Part shown: positions 23,223 through 36,362 of the stretch, in pieces | How positions within the stretch are numbered: the first letter of the stretch is position 1 | Layout of the letters: each line of letters starts with the position of its first letter | Origin: Rachicladosporium sp. CCFEE 5018 | Taxonomy: Eukaryota > Ascomycota > Dothideomycetes > Cladosporiales > Cladosporiaceae | NCBI GenBank assembly: GCA_002077045.2 | Contig: KZ111141.1 | Location: forward strand, 27,717-91,716 | Direction of reading: 5' to 3' | DNA: 64,000 nucleotides | Program-made: the position numbers and the translations under genes | The notes under the pieces: model-generated | The model's input: only the letters and a program-made list of their open reading frames with translations | What the model was told of the DNA's origin: nothing | Database searches by the model: none

Positions 23223-23322
23223 NNNNNNNNNNNNNNNNNNNNNNNNNNNNNNNNNNNNNNNNNNNNNNNNNNNNNNNNNNNNNNNNNNNNNNNNNNNNNN
23301 NNNNNNNNNNNNNNNNNNNNNN
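23223..23322. other. Assembly gap (100 N)
   Basis: Exactly 100 N, the conventional placeholder for a gap of unknown size. It lies between the end of copy 1 and a start inside GH55 exon 1 of copy 2. Confidence 0.98.
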
Positions 23323-23635
23323 CGAAGTCCTTAACATTCCGAAAGACCTGGTACGTCGATGGCGAAGGATTGAACGCGGCAACACCTTGATGCTTGATGT
23401 TCTCCATCCAGAATGAACACTTGTCGACTGGCGGTTTCGGCACCGGCTTCGTGGGCCTGGGTGAGGGGCGTTGCCAGTAAGTGGGCGAGGGTCCCGGATA
23501 CTTGGTGTACTTATTGTACTTGTCAAGCATGGAGTGGACATAGCGGTCAATTTCTGGGATATCAACATGGCCATGCTGAGCGATCACGCCAGTGGCGAGC
23601 GCGAAGCTCGTAAGAATTACGATGGCAGACCGCAT
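23323..23635 (-). CDS. GH55 glucanase, 5' fragment cut by the gap (copy 2)
   Basis: First 104 codons of the GH55 gene from MRSAIVIL (signal peptide) to NVKDF, then N. It differs from copy 1 by at least one residue (YWQRP for YWQHP). The rest of the gene is not seen, so whether the other allele shares the frameshift cannot be told. Confidence 0.8.
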
Positions 23636-24744
23636 CTTGACACCTGACTTGAGACGAGGTGCTAGAGATGTGATCAAAAGAAAGAGAACGCGTATAGAAA
23701 GAGATATACTTCCCAGCCGTGTCAGCCGTTGGCGGCCAACCTCGATCCAATATCACAAGTGCTCCCTCGGCCTGCGGACATGCACTGGTATCTGCATGGC
23801 CGCTCTAGTGTCGACGGAGTGACAGTGCGCATCCCAAGCGCCAGGTACGGTTGCATCTGCGCGCAACTAGTGACATGATCAACGTTCTAGCCTGGAAAAG
23901 ATCTTGCTGGATGCAGAAGTTCGTGCGGGTGAGACAGATGATGGTTGGTTTGGATGAAGTCGCGTGGCAAACTTCTCCGCAATGTGGCTTCGTGCCTTCC
24001 CGTTCTTCCTCCACTTGGTTGCGGGGTGAACCTAGTCAGATGACAGTACAGGGGAGACCTGACCCCCCTACCATGGCGACATACCACTTAGAGCGAACGA
24101 CAGAAGGAACCTGTCAACTCTCGCACAGCACGAGGGTCGCTGTCAAGGCTCACCCAATGGTCTGAAAAGTCTTGCGCTATTCGTCTGGACTACGAGTGTC
24201 CGTCACCCCGACTCGGCCGACGTGAAAGCACATCGAAACGACGGTGATCTCGACAGTATATCGGACACTTTTTGGTCGTTACAACTGAGTGTACAGGTGC
24301 CCTGGTCATGCGGTGCTGCTACGGCGAGTGTATTTAGACTACAGAAGCAGATGTACTTCCGCTCGACGGGTGGAGTGTCATGTTGACCATTAGTGGACGC
24401 GGCTCTGCTAGTGACACTCAGCAATCACAACGAGCGAGGAAGTCGTCGCATTCACGACTGTGTGGATGAAGACCGGCCAATGCTGCTAGCGTGGGAGACA
24501 GCAATGTATCGACTTGGTCAACATCGCCGTGGATAGCTCGTTCCGTTGGGCGCTTATCGCCATGAAGGCGAACCTGCTCTGGCATCTCTCGAGCGGACGC
24601 CGATGCATTCCATTCGAATCAGGCCCCTTCAGCGACATTCGAGATATTTTGAATGATGATGATCTCGCCGTAGGTCGTTATAGCAAACAGATCGGCACGA
24701 TAGCGAGTCTATAATGAATACTACCCCGCGCCCTACAACTCACA
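23636..24744. other. GH55 upstream intergenic region (copy 2)
   Basis: Counterpart of 9265-10375 with scattered substitutions and small indels. No gene seen. Confidence 0.35.
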
Positions 24745-24836
24745 TCCCTCGTGGCGCAATTGGCTAGCGCGTTTGACTGTTAGGAGATCAACTTCAAGCC
24801 ATCAAGAGGTTGGTGGTTCAAGCCCACCCGAGGGAG
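24745..24836 (+). tRNA. tRNA-Asn (GTT) with an 18-nt intron (copy 2)
   Basis: Same gene as at 10376 with an identical intron. The 3' side of the anticodon stem is TCAAG instead of TCAGG, which gives a better stem with TTTGA. All other stems are unchanged. Confidence 0.9.
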
Positions 24837-25699
24837 CCACATCATTTTGCGATTTTGTTGCATGCGGGTCATGCCTGGTGAGCGACTTGACTCTCGTGCT
24901 GCTGCCAAGAAGCTCACGAACGTGAGGCCAGTCCAGATCATCGCCGAGACCTAGTACACCAAACGTTTTGGGAATTGCACATGTGGAAGAGATGTGCAGA
25001 GAACGATTTGTGTCTTCTTTGAAAGGGTTTGGCTTACCGTTAGGACGGTTTGGTACAATTTTCTTCTACACTCACGCAATATGGATTCCCGCCCTTCTCG
25101 AGCACCACTGCTGAACATCGTCGACTGGAAGAATCTGGAGCGTGGCCTTTGATAAGCTCCCGAACGAGGCCCATTGCAGGGCCTTGCGTCACAGGCCCCG
25201 GCATTGATATGTAGTCGCTCTCGATAATGGCATGGCTACACGCACGTTGATGTGGCGCGGACTAATTACCGCTCGATGGAGTGCTCTGGCTCGTCCGCAG
25301 CCACAAGTCTAAATCTTAAGGTTGTCCACTCCAGCGAAACGGAGCTATGAGACCAAGGCAAAGCCGGTCAGCGCTGTAGACGTTACAGTGGTGCCTCCAA
25401 GCTGATCAATGTCAGCGAGACCGCCAAGCGGCGAGACATTATTAGTAAATGTCATAGGGTGCTACACTCGGATGAAATCCTCTCGGCTCACGTTCCTGGT
25501 ATTACGTAGCAGACAGAACTAAAGCGCCTTTCTAGTCACTTTGGCAGAGGCGCTGCTTGCATTGTGGCACGTGGGGAAGTGAGAGTATACGGCTGTCAGT
25601 GCTTCATTTCATTTTGCCAGCTCCGCATGGAGGGCTTTCATCATCACTGTCGTGGGCTTTTCAACCAGCCGGACGACGAATCGACACACCGGCTGGTGC
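24837..25699. other. Intergenic region (copy 2)
   Basis: Counterpart of 10468-11327. No gene seen. Confidence 0.35.
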
Positions 25700-26988
25700 C
25701 TAATAGTTGTCGGAGCTGCCCTGACCGTACCCAGCCTGCTCACGCTTCTCGCGGCCCTGGTCGGCGATCTTCTCGTTCTTGAGCATACCGCCAGCCTTCT
25801 CCATCAGCTTGCCCATGGTGGAGTCACTCTTCTTGTCTTTGCTGTCGTGGTCGCTGGACTTGTTGCCAAAACTGCGCACGCATGTCAGTGTTGGTGAGCA
25901 AGGAGGCAAGAGAGATCAAACTAACCCGGCTCCTCCCGTTGCGCCAGACCCATAGGAGCTCGAATCAGCACCGGAGTATGCGCCAGTATTGCTCCCAGTC
26001 CCGAACCGAGTGTCAGAGGAGTCGATGTTGCTCGAGTCACCGGTCTTGGTGCCGTAACTGAGAACGGTCAGTATGTCTCTCCGTGGTTGGTCTGTCTCCA
26101 ATACTCACCCGGCTCCGCTAGTAGTACCTGAGCCGACGCCCGTGCCACCGCTGTACGAGTCGGTGTTGTCAGAGGTACCGAAGCGAGTGTTCGAGTCACT
26201 GTCACCACCGAAGCCTGAGCTAGTCTTGTTACCGTAGGTCAGCAATATTTTTATACAACAACAGATTATAGAGCAGTCAAAAGTAGACGTCACAAGACGG
26301 TGGAAGAAGGCAGACAAGCTTCAAAGAAAGCGTGATCACTTACATTTCCAGTGCGGCCCGAGGAGCTCAAGTCATTGTCGCGCCCGCCAAGACCAGAGCT
26401 GGTAGTGTCGCGACCGTAGCTGCTGTCACTCGTGTCACGGCCGGATGCACCACCAAGGCCAGAAGTTCCAGTCGACCCGTAGCCCGACGAGGTGTTGTCA
26501 CGACCCGCACCGTAGTTGCTGTCGCTGGTATCGCGTCCACCGCTGATGCCACTGCTGCCGTAGCTCTCGTTGCCGGACTGGCCACGAGTACCAGAGTCGC
26601 CGAACGAGGAGTTGTCGTTGTCGCGGGATGAGCCGTAGCTGTTATCCCCGCGGCCAAAGGCGCCAGTAGATCCGTACGAATCCCCACCGCTCAAACCTGA
26701 GCTACCGCCATAGGAGCCCTCATTGTCGTTGTCACGACCGGAGCCGGTGAGACGCTCCGCACCATCACGAACGCGATCGCCCGTCTGCAGACTGATAAGC
26801 CATTGCTTGGCTCGCCAATGAGAGTGATATGAGGACGTACGCTGGAGGTGTTGTTGTCACTGCCGAAGGTATCGTTGCCCCGGCGGCCGGAGGAACCTAC
26901 ATGTACATGATAAGCTGCTGCGCGGCCAATAGCAGCTGGGTATGGTGAATGGGCTACCGTAAGAATCGTTGTTGTCGTTGTAAGACAT
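25700..26988 (-). CDS. DDR48-like stress protein, divergent repeat version (copy 2)
   Basis: Same six-exon plan as copy 1 and nearly identical first, second and last three exons, but the repeat exon is 60 bp shorter and its repeats are arranged quite differently (for example GGDSYGSTGAFGRGDNSYG, DTSDSNYGAGRDNTSSGYG). Predicted length is 315 residues. It also lacks 9 bp near 26237 that in the other copies contain an ATG (MAGYGNK), so here exon 4 cannot be a separate gene and an AAG acceptor must be used after GTAAGT and the CTGAC branch site. Frame is kept throughout, so the gene looks functional. Confidence 0.68.
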
Positions 26989-29900
26989 GATGATGGCTGT
27001 TGATGTGTTTGGTAGTGAGCTTTGACTGATCGAATGTGCCCTGGGTAAGTATCTTAAGGAGACTGAAGGAAGAAAGGAGAGCTTAAGAGAATGGGAACTA
27101 CTGCTTTCCTCTCGGCCAGGTTTCAGGCCAGGCTCGCGGTCATGGGCAATGGCGTCACAGCGCCTAGCAGCGCTTGCTTCCAGCTTACGACAGCCAGTCT
27201 AGGGCATATCAAGTTGCTAGCCTACCGCCACGTGCGTATCGGGTTCCAGCAATGTCATGCCGAAGGGGCATCTCAGCTGAAGTTCACATGCGTAGCTACG
27301 ATGCGTAGAGTTCTGGGCTCGCCTGAGCTGCCCTGCTTTTGCCTTCGACCTAGCTTGAAACCCACATGAGCTTGACTGCGGACGCGCGAAAGCGGGCATA
27401 GCCTGTAGTTGTGCAAGCGGGGTGTGGTAGCTTTGTCCCTCGATCGGATCCTGGCACGCCAATGCAATCTGAGCGGCGGTGAGCATCGGTCGACGTTGGA
27501 TCAGTGTCGTGGAGCATGTATGCTGATCACGACTGCTGCGTGTAGCGATCTGCAGCACCGTCGATTATACACTGAGCGAAACTGGAAAATGATCGTTGCG
27601 TGAAGTTGAGCTACCCCGCTGACGCAATTCCTGCAAGTCGACAATGCCAAGGCGTATCGGTGCCTGCCAAGGCGAATAAGGCAGACCCCGATAGCAGAGA
27701 CAGCCCAGGGGTCGCTTCGATGAGAGAGGTATGATGAAATAATGTTCGGCGATTTGACCACAACAGTAGAGATCTTGTGGGCTCCGTACTCGACAGAGAT
27801 CGTCCACTGGCCGATACCGATTGCAATATTGAATCCTCTCGAGGTGCAACAAGAGCGAGGATCTGCACTCGAGACAGTTGATCACTCCGGGTATCTGAAG
27901 TCTGACACACTCCTGTGTTTCGCTCGACATGGTGGTGACCGGCATCTACCGCAGTGGGGAAACAGGCGCGAAAGCTGAATGTGCTCTCTGAATTTCTGCT
28001 TCTCACAGACGTGCAGGGCGTTCTTTCACTGCTGCAGCAGAGGTGATAGCAGCCCCATCAGCCTTCCTGATTTCGTGAGAGACAAGTACAATGTCCAATG
28101 GGTCGGATGTGCAGGTCTTTCATTCTGAGGCCACTCACTTGGAGGTCGCCTCGTCGGAGTCGCTCAAAGCTCTCTCACTCAGGACTTACACTCAGAAGCC
28201 CCTCGCTCAGTCCGGCGATGCGTTCGAGACGCTCAGCATGGTGGTGCCTCACTCTTCGACCTGTGGAGTCTAATCGCTCGTGTCTCGTCAAAGGCTACAT
28301 GGTCGTCGGCTTCAGGCTGGGATGTCAGCGCATCACCAAGATCACAACAGAAGCACGAACTGTTCGTCTTCCCACGTGTCTCTTCAATGTAGTGCTACTC
28401 CTTGTCATCGATGAGCATGCCTTGCACTTCGCCCCTAGGGGAAGCATTCGCATGGGCGACGCGGATCTCGCGTAGCACGATTGCGGTCTCCAGCATATCG
28501 ACCATGTAGGCATGGATCCCGATATCACATCCGTCCATGTCAATGTCGGACTCCCACTAAATGAGAGTGAGGTCGACATCGATGTCTTGCACGAACCCGA
28601 GGACCAGATCGTCACTGCTGCAAGCAATCTGCACTGCATTCCGGCACCAATTCTGCGTCAGAAGGGCGCCTTGCAGTGGCGTTGAACGGCCGTCATGCCC
28701 GAATCCCTTTGCATAAGGCGACTGGCTCATGATCTTAGCGGCGCGGCCGCCATCAAAGATTGCAACGCAGTCTTTGCATTCAACGTACTTCAGGTTGCCT
28801 TGCTCGTTACGCTTCTTTGCCAGCGGGTCAGCTGGCATCCGCTGGCTGACAGGCACGCCATTGCTGCCGATGTCCGCTGGCCAGTTCTTCGCGGCAACAG
28901 CGTGTGCAAGGCTCGGCTTCGCCTGCCAAATGAGCAGAGGATCTGCCACAGGTTCTTGTCCGTGAGCTTCACTTGTGCCGGCGGCGACTTGGCCAGCGTG
29001 AATGTTGAGTGGATGCAGTTATAGAGCGGCAATGCACCGGTATAGAGCCCATCGGATTCCTGGTGGCGCGCTAGTTGAGCAAAGGCCGACGCTTGGGGCA
29101 TTTGTGTGCTCGTAGGCCACATGAAACGCTGTTCCGTCGATTGATGGAGCGCCGCCGAACGGTTTTGCACTGGAGCAGCCTGGCAGACACCAGACTCTGT
29201 GGGCACAGTACCGGGCTGAGTAGTCACTGGGAGACCATGAGCGGGGTCAATTGGCAGCTGCTTGGTCAGGACTGAACGTCGCCCCGATGTTGGACTGGCT
29301 GAGATCGGGTTACTTATCGTTGTCGAGTCCGGCCGTCGCGAGATGGAGATGAGACGACATCACACGCAAGCCCATGGCACGGTCGTTTGTAGCGGGAACG
29401 CAAGAGAGCATTTGAAGAGAGGGAATGCCTTCTTTACCTACGTAACCCTAATCGACCATGTAATGAGACTGGTGACTAAGGGCGAAGTGCAGAAGCCAGC
29501 TTATCATCTTGTCGAGCGCCAGCCTACTGCCAGAACGAGGTCAGGAAGCAGGTGTCCTCAAGATCGCGCACAGCTCCCCCGCGTGGACAATACTCCAATA
29601 GCCATGGCTGCACCATAAAATGCCGGATCTTTCAGCCGTCGAGGAGGTATTGAATAATTGACAAGTCACACAATGGCAATTCGCAGATGAGGCAGCTTTC
29701 AAATAGGTAGCTCACCTGCCGTGAGATCGTTCAATTAAGGATCGCTCAGTCAAAGGTGCCTCACTCGTACGTCACGCACACCGATGTTGCTCTCTCGTAG
29801 GCTGCTCGATCAGAGATCGCCCACTCGTAAGCCGCGCGTCTCGGGGTCGTCAACCCTGCGAGCGATAAAGACTACGTGCTCGATCACCGCAACAGCGACG

Positions 29901-31924
29901 CGTTTCGTAGATTCTAACAAGCGCACCGGCTCGAGGTCCTCGGTGCGCTTCTCCACTCTCTCAGCACACTTCAAAACCATACGTGCGCCGTCGTCTCACT
30001 CACAGCAGGATCGAACGCGTCGAAGTGGTCTCGAACGGCGCGGCCTACTGCCCAGTAGATGAAGCAGCCGTATGTGGGTGCAGTTTTGACAGTGAATAGG
30101 ACAGCTGATAAGTCGACCCGCCCATCGGTGAATAACACACTGAGGTGATTCGGCAACTCGGTGAAACGCTGAGTGACACCACGCTTGTCGTCATATGTTC
30201 GAACGCATGTATATGACCAGACTACTCGAGCGCCCAAACCTTACAAAACATAGCAATGTGTGCGACCCGATGATGGATAAGGTCCGTACAGTGCCACCAC
30301 GGGCCCCTGACAAGTGACTAATCCAGGAGCCGTGCTGCCTTTAGAATATGCTGCTGCTGATGGCACCCGAAGGAGGTAGGGAAACTCAGGAGCACTCAGA
30401 AAGCCTGCTGCGGGACACGGCCAAATGAACGGTGACTTGTATAGGTTGTCGCCTAACCTGATATGACCCTCACCCGCGAAGAAAGTTCACGGGCGCCAAA
30501 GCCTCACCTAGCTTCACGTGAGCTCCAGTGGTTCACCTTTCTGCTCCAGAAGATAGCGTTTGCTCCGATGAGCTGCTATCCATACCGCAGATCTGCGACA
30601 AAAGCGAAACGTGGTGGAGCTGATCCTGTCGCGCGATCGACAGGCTCCAGCTGAGTATCAATTGTCTCATGTGATGCTTCTTTCTGTCTTCACCGTTGCC
30701 AGTGGACGGTCCAAGCCATGCTCAATACAATCTGGGTATTCAATGGCTCCGATCATCGAGGTTTTCAGCTGGAAGCGAGGCTGGTGCTACGAGAGCGAGG
30801 TAGGACGCCGGGGGAAAAGGACTGGAGCGTAGAATATGCCGTCCAGGTGAGTAGGAGGTCGGGCCAAGGAAGCGCTGTTTGCGCGAGAAGCCGATCGCTG
30901 TAGAGCTACCGCAGACTGCTGCTACCTTTCAGCTGGATCACGGTGTGAGGTCTGAGGCGTAGTGCTCTGCTGCGCTTGGCCCGCAAGTCCGTCGATCTGA
31001 AATTGTCCAGGAACTGGCGGTTTGTCCTGATGCTAAGGTTGTGTTCGACTTTGTGACTTCTGCTGAGTTCAACGGAGCATTCTCCTTAGCCGTGCTGCCA
31101 ATTGTTATGTCATCCTGTGTTGACTGAGCTGCACTCACAAACGCGCCTGTCTCGCGTGGTTTGTGGGTCGGATTATCGCCGGCGAAGTCGGTGACCTTCA
31201 CAATGGTCCTGTCGTGAAGCGTGACCGGCACTCACTTCACAAGATTGCCGTAATCGGGGTCGGCTAATGAGTTCAATGCTCCGTACTTACATGCCACCAT
31301 GCCTAACGATAGCCTAGCCTCAGCTTCGATGCAGGTTGACTTCGTCTTTGGGATTGCGTGCAAGGCAGAAGTAGCAGCCAAGAACTTGGAGGCCTATCAC
31401 AACCTTCGCGGCCTGATTTGTTCCGAATCTGACGCCGCACATGTGCGTAGGAGGCTCGGACCTAGCGCGACTCTTCTCTTTGCGCGGCGCGCAAGCGCAT
31501 TCTGCTGTCAAAAGCCTCTGTGAAGTTGGCACAAGTGTGTAGGACACTGACAGATCTTCGCCCAGTCCTAGCCAATCGCAGCGGCTGTGTAATTAAGGTG
31601 AATCTGACTGTGATTTTGACAACTCACGACTCCGAGACCTCGAGTACTTTGCGCTGTGGGTCCGTGAATTTGGCGTTTGCGAAACTCCAACATCTGCAGC
31701 CATGGATAATCGTTGGTCTTCCGTTGTTGCACTGCTCGATCGTGGCTACTAGTGCTTTGCAGCGGACGATATACCTCAGACATCCAAGTGCATATCGTTA
31801 GCCATGGTATGAGTCGCCTGATCCTGAGGCAAGGCCCTCTCCGGCGTTAAGACTATCAGAATTGACGAGTCTCCAATCCTGTCCCGCAGCATTATTGTGC
31901 CGATCTCAAGGCTTGACAGCGTGT
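26989..31924. other. Gene-poor spacer (copy 2)
   Basis: Counterpart of 12686-17622 with many substitutions. No intact gene is recognised apart from the decayed frame listed separately. Confidence 0.45.
28233..29320 (-). pseudogene. Possible decayed gene, unrecognised (copy 2)
   Basis: Least damaged copy: 28949-28557 is open for 130 codons, where copies 1 and 3 carry a TAG. The same frame goes on after TAG at 28557-28559 and again after TAG at 28395-28397 to 28233. Against copy 1, differences in the best part (Ser/Cys, Arg/Gln, stop/Gln) all change the residue, so there is no sign of selection. Confidence 0.3.
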
Positions 31925-32653
31925 TCACCGAGCCTTCTTGCTTCCTTCTGCTCTGCTCTTCTGCGTCAAAGCCCCAGTGATTGTCCTATACGCATCGTAG
32001 AGCACCCACAACGGAATCCACACCCATATCGTGTTGAAAAAGAACAGGTACACCCAAGTATACATCCACACGTCCGTGTTCAGATTCGGGCTCCCACTCA
32101 GCCATTCCGGCGCAAAAGTCATCCACCCTCCATAAAGCTCCCCAGTAGCCAGCACGATCATCCAGAACGAAGTGTCCGCCCTCTTCTTCGCAAGCCCATG
32201 GCAGATCCAGACAGCCATCGGCCCAGCCACGAACACGGTCAGAAGCTCGAGTGAGATGACCGTCAAGTCACTCCCGCCCCACCTCTTGTCTGCGCGTGCA
32301 TATTCTCTCCACAGTGCACTGAACGGCGAAGTGCCATACTCCGCTCCATAGAGTCTCGTGTGGTCGCCGAGGAAAGATACGCCGGCTGGCAGAAACTCTG
32401 ATCCTAATGCTTTACCCTCGAGCAGGGTCGCGGAGCTGAAGAAGCAATTATAGAGGTAGCTGCCTTCGAGTATGAAGTGAATGAGTGCATCTGTTGCGTG
32501 CCAGATGAAGAGGAAGCGCGTCTTGGAAGACGAAGATGCTGGCAGGAATCGTAGTGAAGAAAGATAGCCGAGCAGAAGTATCGCCAGTGTGGAGGCGAGG
32601 GAGAGCACTGTGGTGAGGCTTATGATCTGAGGACTCTCGGCAGAGTGCGACAT
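31925..32653 (-). CDS. EXPERA-domain sterol C8-C7 isomerase (copy 2)
   Basis: 242 residues, identical to the copy at 17623 except Arg for Gly in the YDAY-TITG segment near the C-terminus. Catalytic His/Glu blocks unchanged. Confidence 0.85.
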   Translation of the reverse strand: MSHSAESPQIISLTTVLSLASTLAILLLGYLSSLRFLPASSSSKTRFLFIWHATDALIHFILEGSYLYNCFFSSATLLEGKALGSEFLPAGVSFLGDHTRLYGAEYGTSPFSALWREYARADKRWGGSDLTVISLELLTVFVAGPMAVWICHGLAKKRADTSFWMIVLATGELYGGWMTFAPEWLSGSPNLNTDVWMYTWVYLFFFNTIWVWIPLWVLYDAYRTITGALTQKSRAEGSKKAR

Positions 32654-32870
32654 GTTTGATCAAGTACCTACACAGCAGCGCATATGATCGCACTGAGAGA
32701 GCGTTGACCTGTTGGGAAGCAGCGCGAATAATGAAGGTGGACAGAACGATGTACTTTAGTGCTGCGTCTGTGCACTGCAGTGCACGTCGAAGGGGTGGAC
32801 ACGCCAAACACCAGCTACGTAAGCAGGACCGATGGCTTTCCAAGAGCAGATTTTGGGGCGCTGTATTCAA

Positions 32871-34595
32871 CTACAAACTCGCCGCTACCTGACCCTCCTT
32901 CTTCGACTCCTCACTCAGCTCCTTCGCAGCCTGCTCATCACCCTCCTCCTTCTCCTCCTCAGCAACCCACCCCTTACACATACTCACAGCTCGCTCCCAC
33001 TTCTTGAACATCTTCGCACTATCCTTCGCATTCATCTTCGGCTGAAACGTAGTCTGTCCAGCCGTGTTCACCTCCTTCAGCTCATCGAAGGTCTTCCACA
33101 CCCCTGACGCAAAGCCTGCTGCAATCGCAGCGCCCAATGCTGTTGTTTCTCGCATCTTTGGTCGGACGATCGGTATCGAGACGAGATCGGCCTGGGTCTG
33201 CATACAGAGTTCTGAGTTGCTCATACCGCCGTCGACACGGAGCTCGGAGAGCTTGTGGCCGCTGTCTTTCTCCATTGCGTCGAGGATGGCTTTTGTCTGG
33301 TAGCAGACTGCCTCGAGAGTTGCTCGGGCGATGTGGCCGCGCTCAGTGTGGTGGGACAAGCCGACTGTGCGCTGTCAGTACTTCGAAGATCGCAAACTGC
33401 ACGACTCGACTTACAAATGGTGCCTTGGGCATCATCAATCCAGTATGGTGCAAAGAGTCCGCTGAACGCTGTCACGAACACAAGGCCGCCGTTGTCCGAC
33501 ACCGTTTCTGCGAGCTCGCTGATCTTGTGCGATTGACTGCTGAAGCCCAGATTGTTCATTAGGAACTTCACGCCAGACCCCGCCACTGCTATGCTGCCCT
33601 CGAGTGCGTACACTGGCTTGCCGTCGAAGTTATATGCCACTGTCGCGAGCAAGCCGTGCGTTGAGATCACAGGCTTCGTTCCGACATTGTACAGTAGGAA
33701 GCAGCCAGTGCCGTAAGTGTTCTTCGCGTGTCCAGGCTCGAAGCCCTTCTGCCCGACGAGCGCGGCAGATTGGTCGCCCAGGCAGCCTGTGATCGGGAAT
33801 CCGCTCAGCACGCCTGAGGTGAGCTTCCCGAATGCTTTCTCATCTGCTGACCGCACGATCTCGGGCATGTGGACTTTCCGTAGATCGAACTCGTACGAGA
33901 AGAAGTCAATGGTCTTGTCGCTGTATTTCAATGAGTGGATGTCCATGAACATGGTCCGACTGGCGTTCGTGGGATCTGAGACGAAGACATTGTTCTTAGG
34001 ACCGCCGTTCAGCTTGTAGATCAGCCATGCATCGATCGTGCCGAATGCGAGATTGCCAGCTTCGTAGGCCTTGCGGACCTTCTCCTCGTTCCGGAGAAGC
34101 CAGAGTAACTTCGTGACAGAAGGGTATGTCGAGATCGGTAGGCCACAGATATCTTGGAGCTTGTCGCTACCTTCCCGTGCCTTGAGCTCTCGTGCCAATG
34201 CAGCAGTCCTGGTGTCTGTCCAGACTATAGCATTGTACAACGGCTCTCCCGACTTGATGTCCCAGCATACTGTTGTCTCACGTTGGTTGGTAATGCCAAC
34301 AGCTTTGATGCTCTCCTTCTTGTGCCCGTCCTTCTCGAAGATCTTGAGAGCTCCCTCGATACAGTTCTCTACGGACGTAACGATTTCATTGGGATCATGC
34401 TCGTGCCAGCTTCGCGTTGTTAGTTGAAGGCAAGGGAAGGAAGTTTGGCTAGACGTACCCAGGATTGGGATATCTCTGGCGGAACTCCTCTTGGTGCACA
34501 GCTACTGGCTCACCCTGCTTGTCGAAGATGAGGAAACGCGAGCTCGTCGTTCCCTGATCGATCGACCCCACGAAGACCTCTTCAGACTGTGCCAT
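32871..34595 (-). CDS. GUT1: Glycerol kinase (copy 2)
   Basis: Same three-exon gene as at 18569; protein identical to copy 1 over all exons I compared, including intron positions and the AAG acceptor of intron 1. Confidence 0.95.
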
Positions 34596-36362
34596 GTTTG
34601 CAGTACTTGATAGCGATGAAGTACCTGAAGCTCTCGCGGATATACCCAAACAACGAGCAAAAGACCAAGGAGATTGAACAACAGGAATTGTATGCGCCTG
34701 CAACAGAACGCGATGACCCTGACCACAATTACGTTCTATGCGACAAGCTGCTGTAGGTGCGGGCAGCTTGCCAGACGCATGTGACAGTCCACGACAGGTG
34801 GAGAACCCTCTCTGCCATGCCGAGCCATGTGATCTCCAGAGGGCTGGCATGCGAGTCGCTTGGTCGGCTTCTTCACCCCACCAGATGACTGCTTCGAGGT
34901 GATGGACTGCTGAGCTTCTTGGCTACGCGCTCCACAGCAATCCTACGACTCCACGCGGCGTGATGTCGGCGGTGCCCGCGTGAGCACACGACCAAAGGGG
35001 ATGCGCGGCCGATGTTGGTGGAGAAGAGGGGGGATTCTGCGCTCCTCAGGCATACTGCCAAGCATAGATTGCGGGGCAGTGGAAAGCCGAGCGGAAAGCC
35101 CCGCTACGTGGCGTTTCGTGCCTGGCGATCGGTAACGCCATCGATCGACTTCGAAGAACCTTACGAAATAGTCCAGCTCGTGTAGGCGTACTCGTTCTCT
35201 CCAACCGTCCAAATGATCGTTCGACCAGAGACCAACTCTATCCATCTGCTCTCGCGCCTCGACTGCCTACGCTACTCTTTCTGTGCAACGCGATAGTTCA
35301 ACGGTGCTTATGCCGAGAGTTTCGTACCAACCCCATGGTGGCGACGGCTGACGACCCGCTACTGGATGCACGCGGATGCATGTCAGAACGTTGCGGGGAA
35401 GTGGAACCTTTGTCGATCCAGTTCACGATGTGTGAATGTGGAGGACCGGGAAGTGGAATGGCTTTCTGCTGGGCGAACCGGCCATCAAGACTCGAACATC
35501 TGTGCGATCAAGTCGGACAGAACCCGACATATGTGCCTGTCCTGTCGATTCCTGTCTTCGAGGAGGGCATTGAACGATAGCTAGCTGCATTGAGGGATAC
35601 AAAGCTCCAGGTTTCGAGTAACAGCTAAATGACAGACTGCTGGGCGAATGGACTAGGCCCTCAATACTTCACTCGAAGTACACGGCATGGCCGCAATACC
35701 CCGTCAGCCGTTCGCACTACCCGACTCCAAGCTTCGAGCAATGTCACGTTGCCAACCGCTACACGTGCGTAACGTCTTGGAGCATGGCTAGCTGCATACT
35801 CAGTACTACTGCAAGCGCCGAATTGCATCCTTTGTCTAACAGAAACTACGGCATGCTGTCCAAAGTAGACTTCGGCTCTCGAGGTGAGACATTTACCGCG
35901 CCTCTGAACGTAATGCAGGACAGTCCAGTTGCACAGTGCGGAGAGTTTCAACACGAGGAGTCGAGCGTCGTCACGATCTTGATAAGGCTTCCTCTAGGAA
36001 TCTCGCGGCTTCTAGCACAAGGTCATCCGACTCGGACGTGTTCGCGTCTCGAGTGAAAGACCCCTCGTGCGCTTATTTCCATTGCTAATCGAGGATCCAT
36101 TACCCTGCAGTCGTGGTCTTGGACGCCGGCATGCGGGAGGACGGCTGTTACTCCACCTGCACGTCTCTCGGATAGCTTGCCCGATCACATAGTCGGCGCT
36201 ACCTCGCAATCACTCGAGGATTACTGGGCAATCGTCAAAAGACGCTTTGGTTGCACTCGATGGTCTTGAGTAACTCTCGTGTGCACTGTTCATATACTTT
36301 CGTACTGGATAGCGGCCTGACGACTCCACTCTGAGATCGACACTCATATTCACCATTTCGAC
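34596..36362. promoter_or_regulatory. Shared divergent promoter (copy 2)
   Basis: Same as 20294-22060; STRE-like sites at 34996-35000, 35027-35031 and 36061-36065. Confidence 0.45.
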
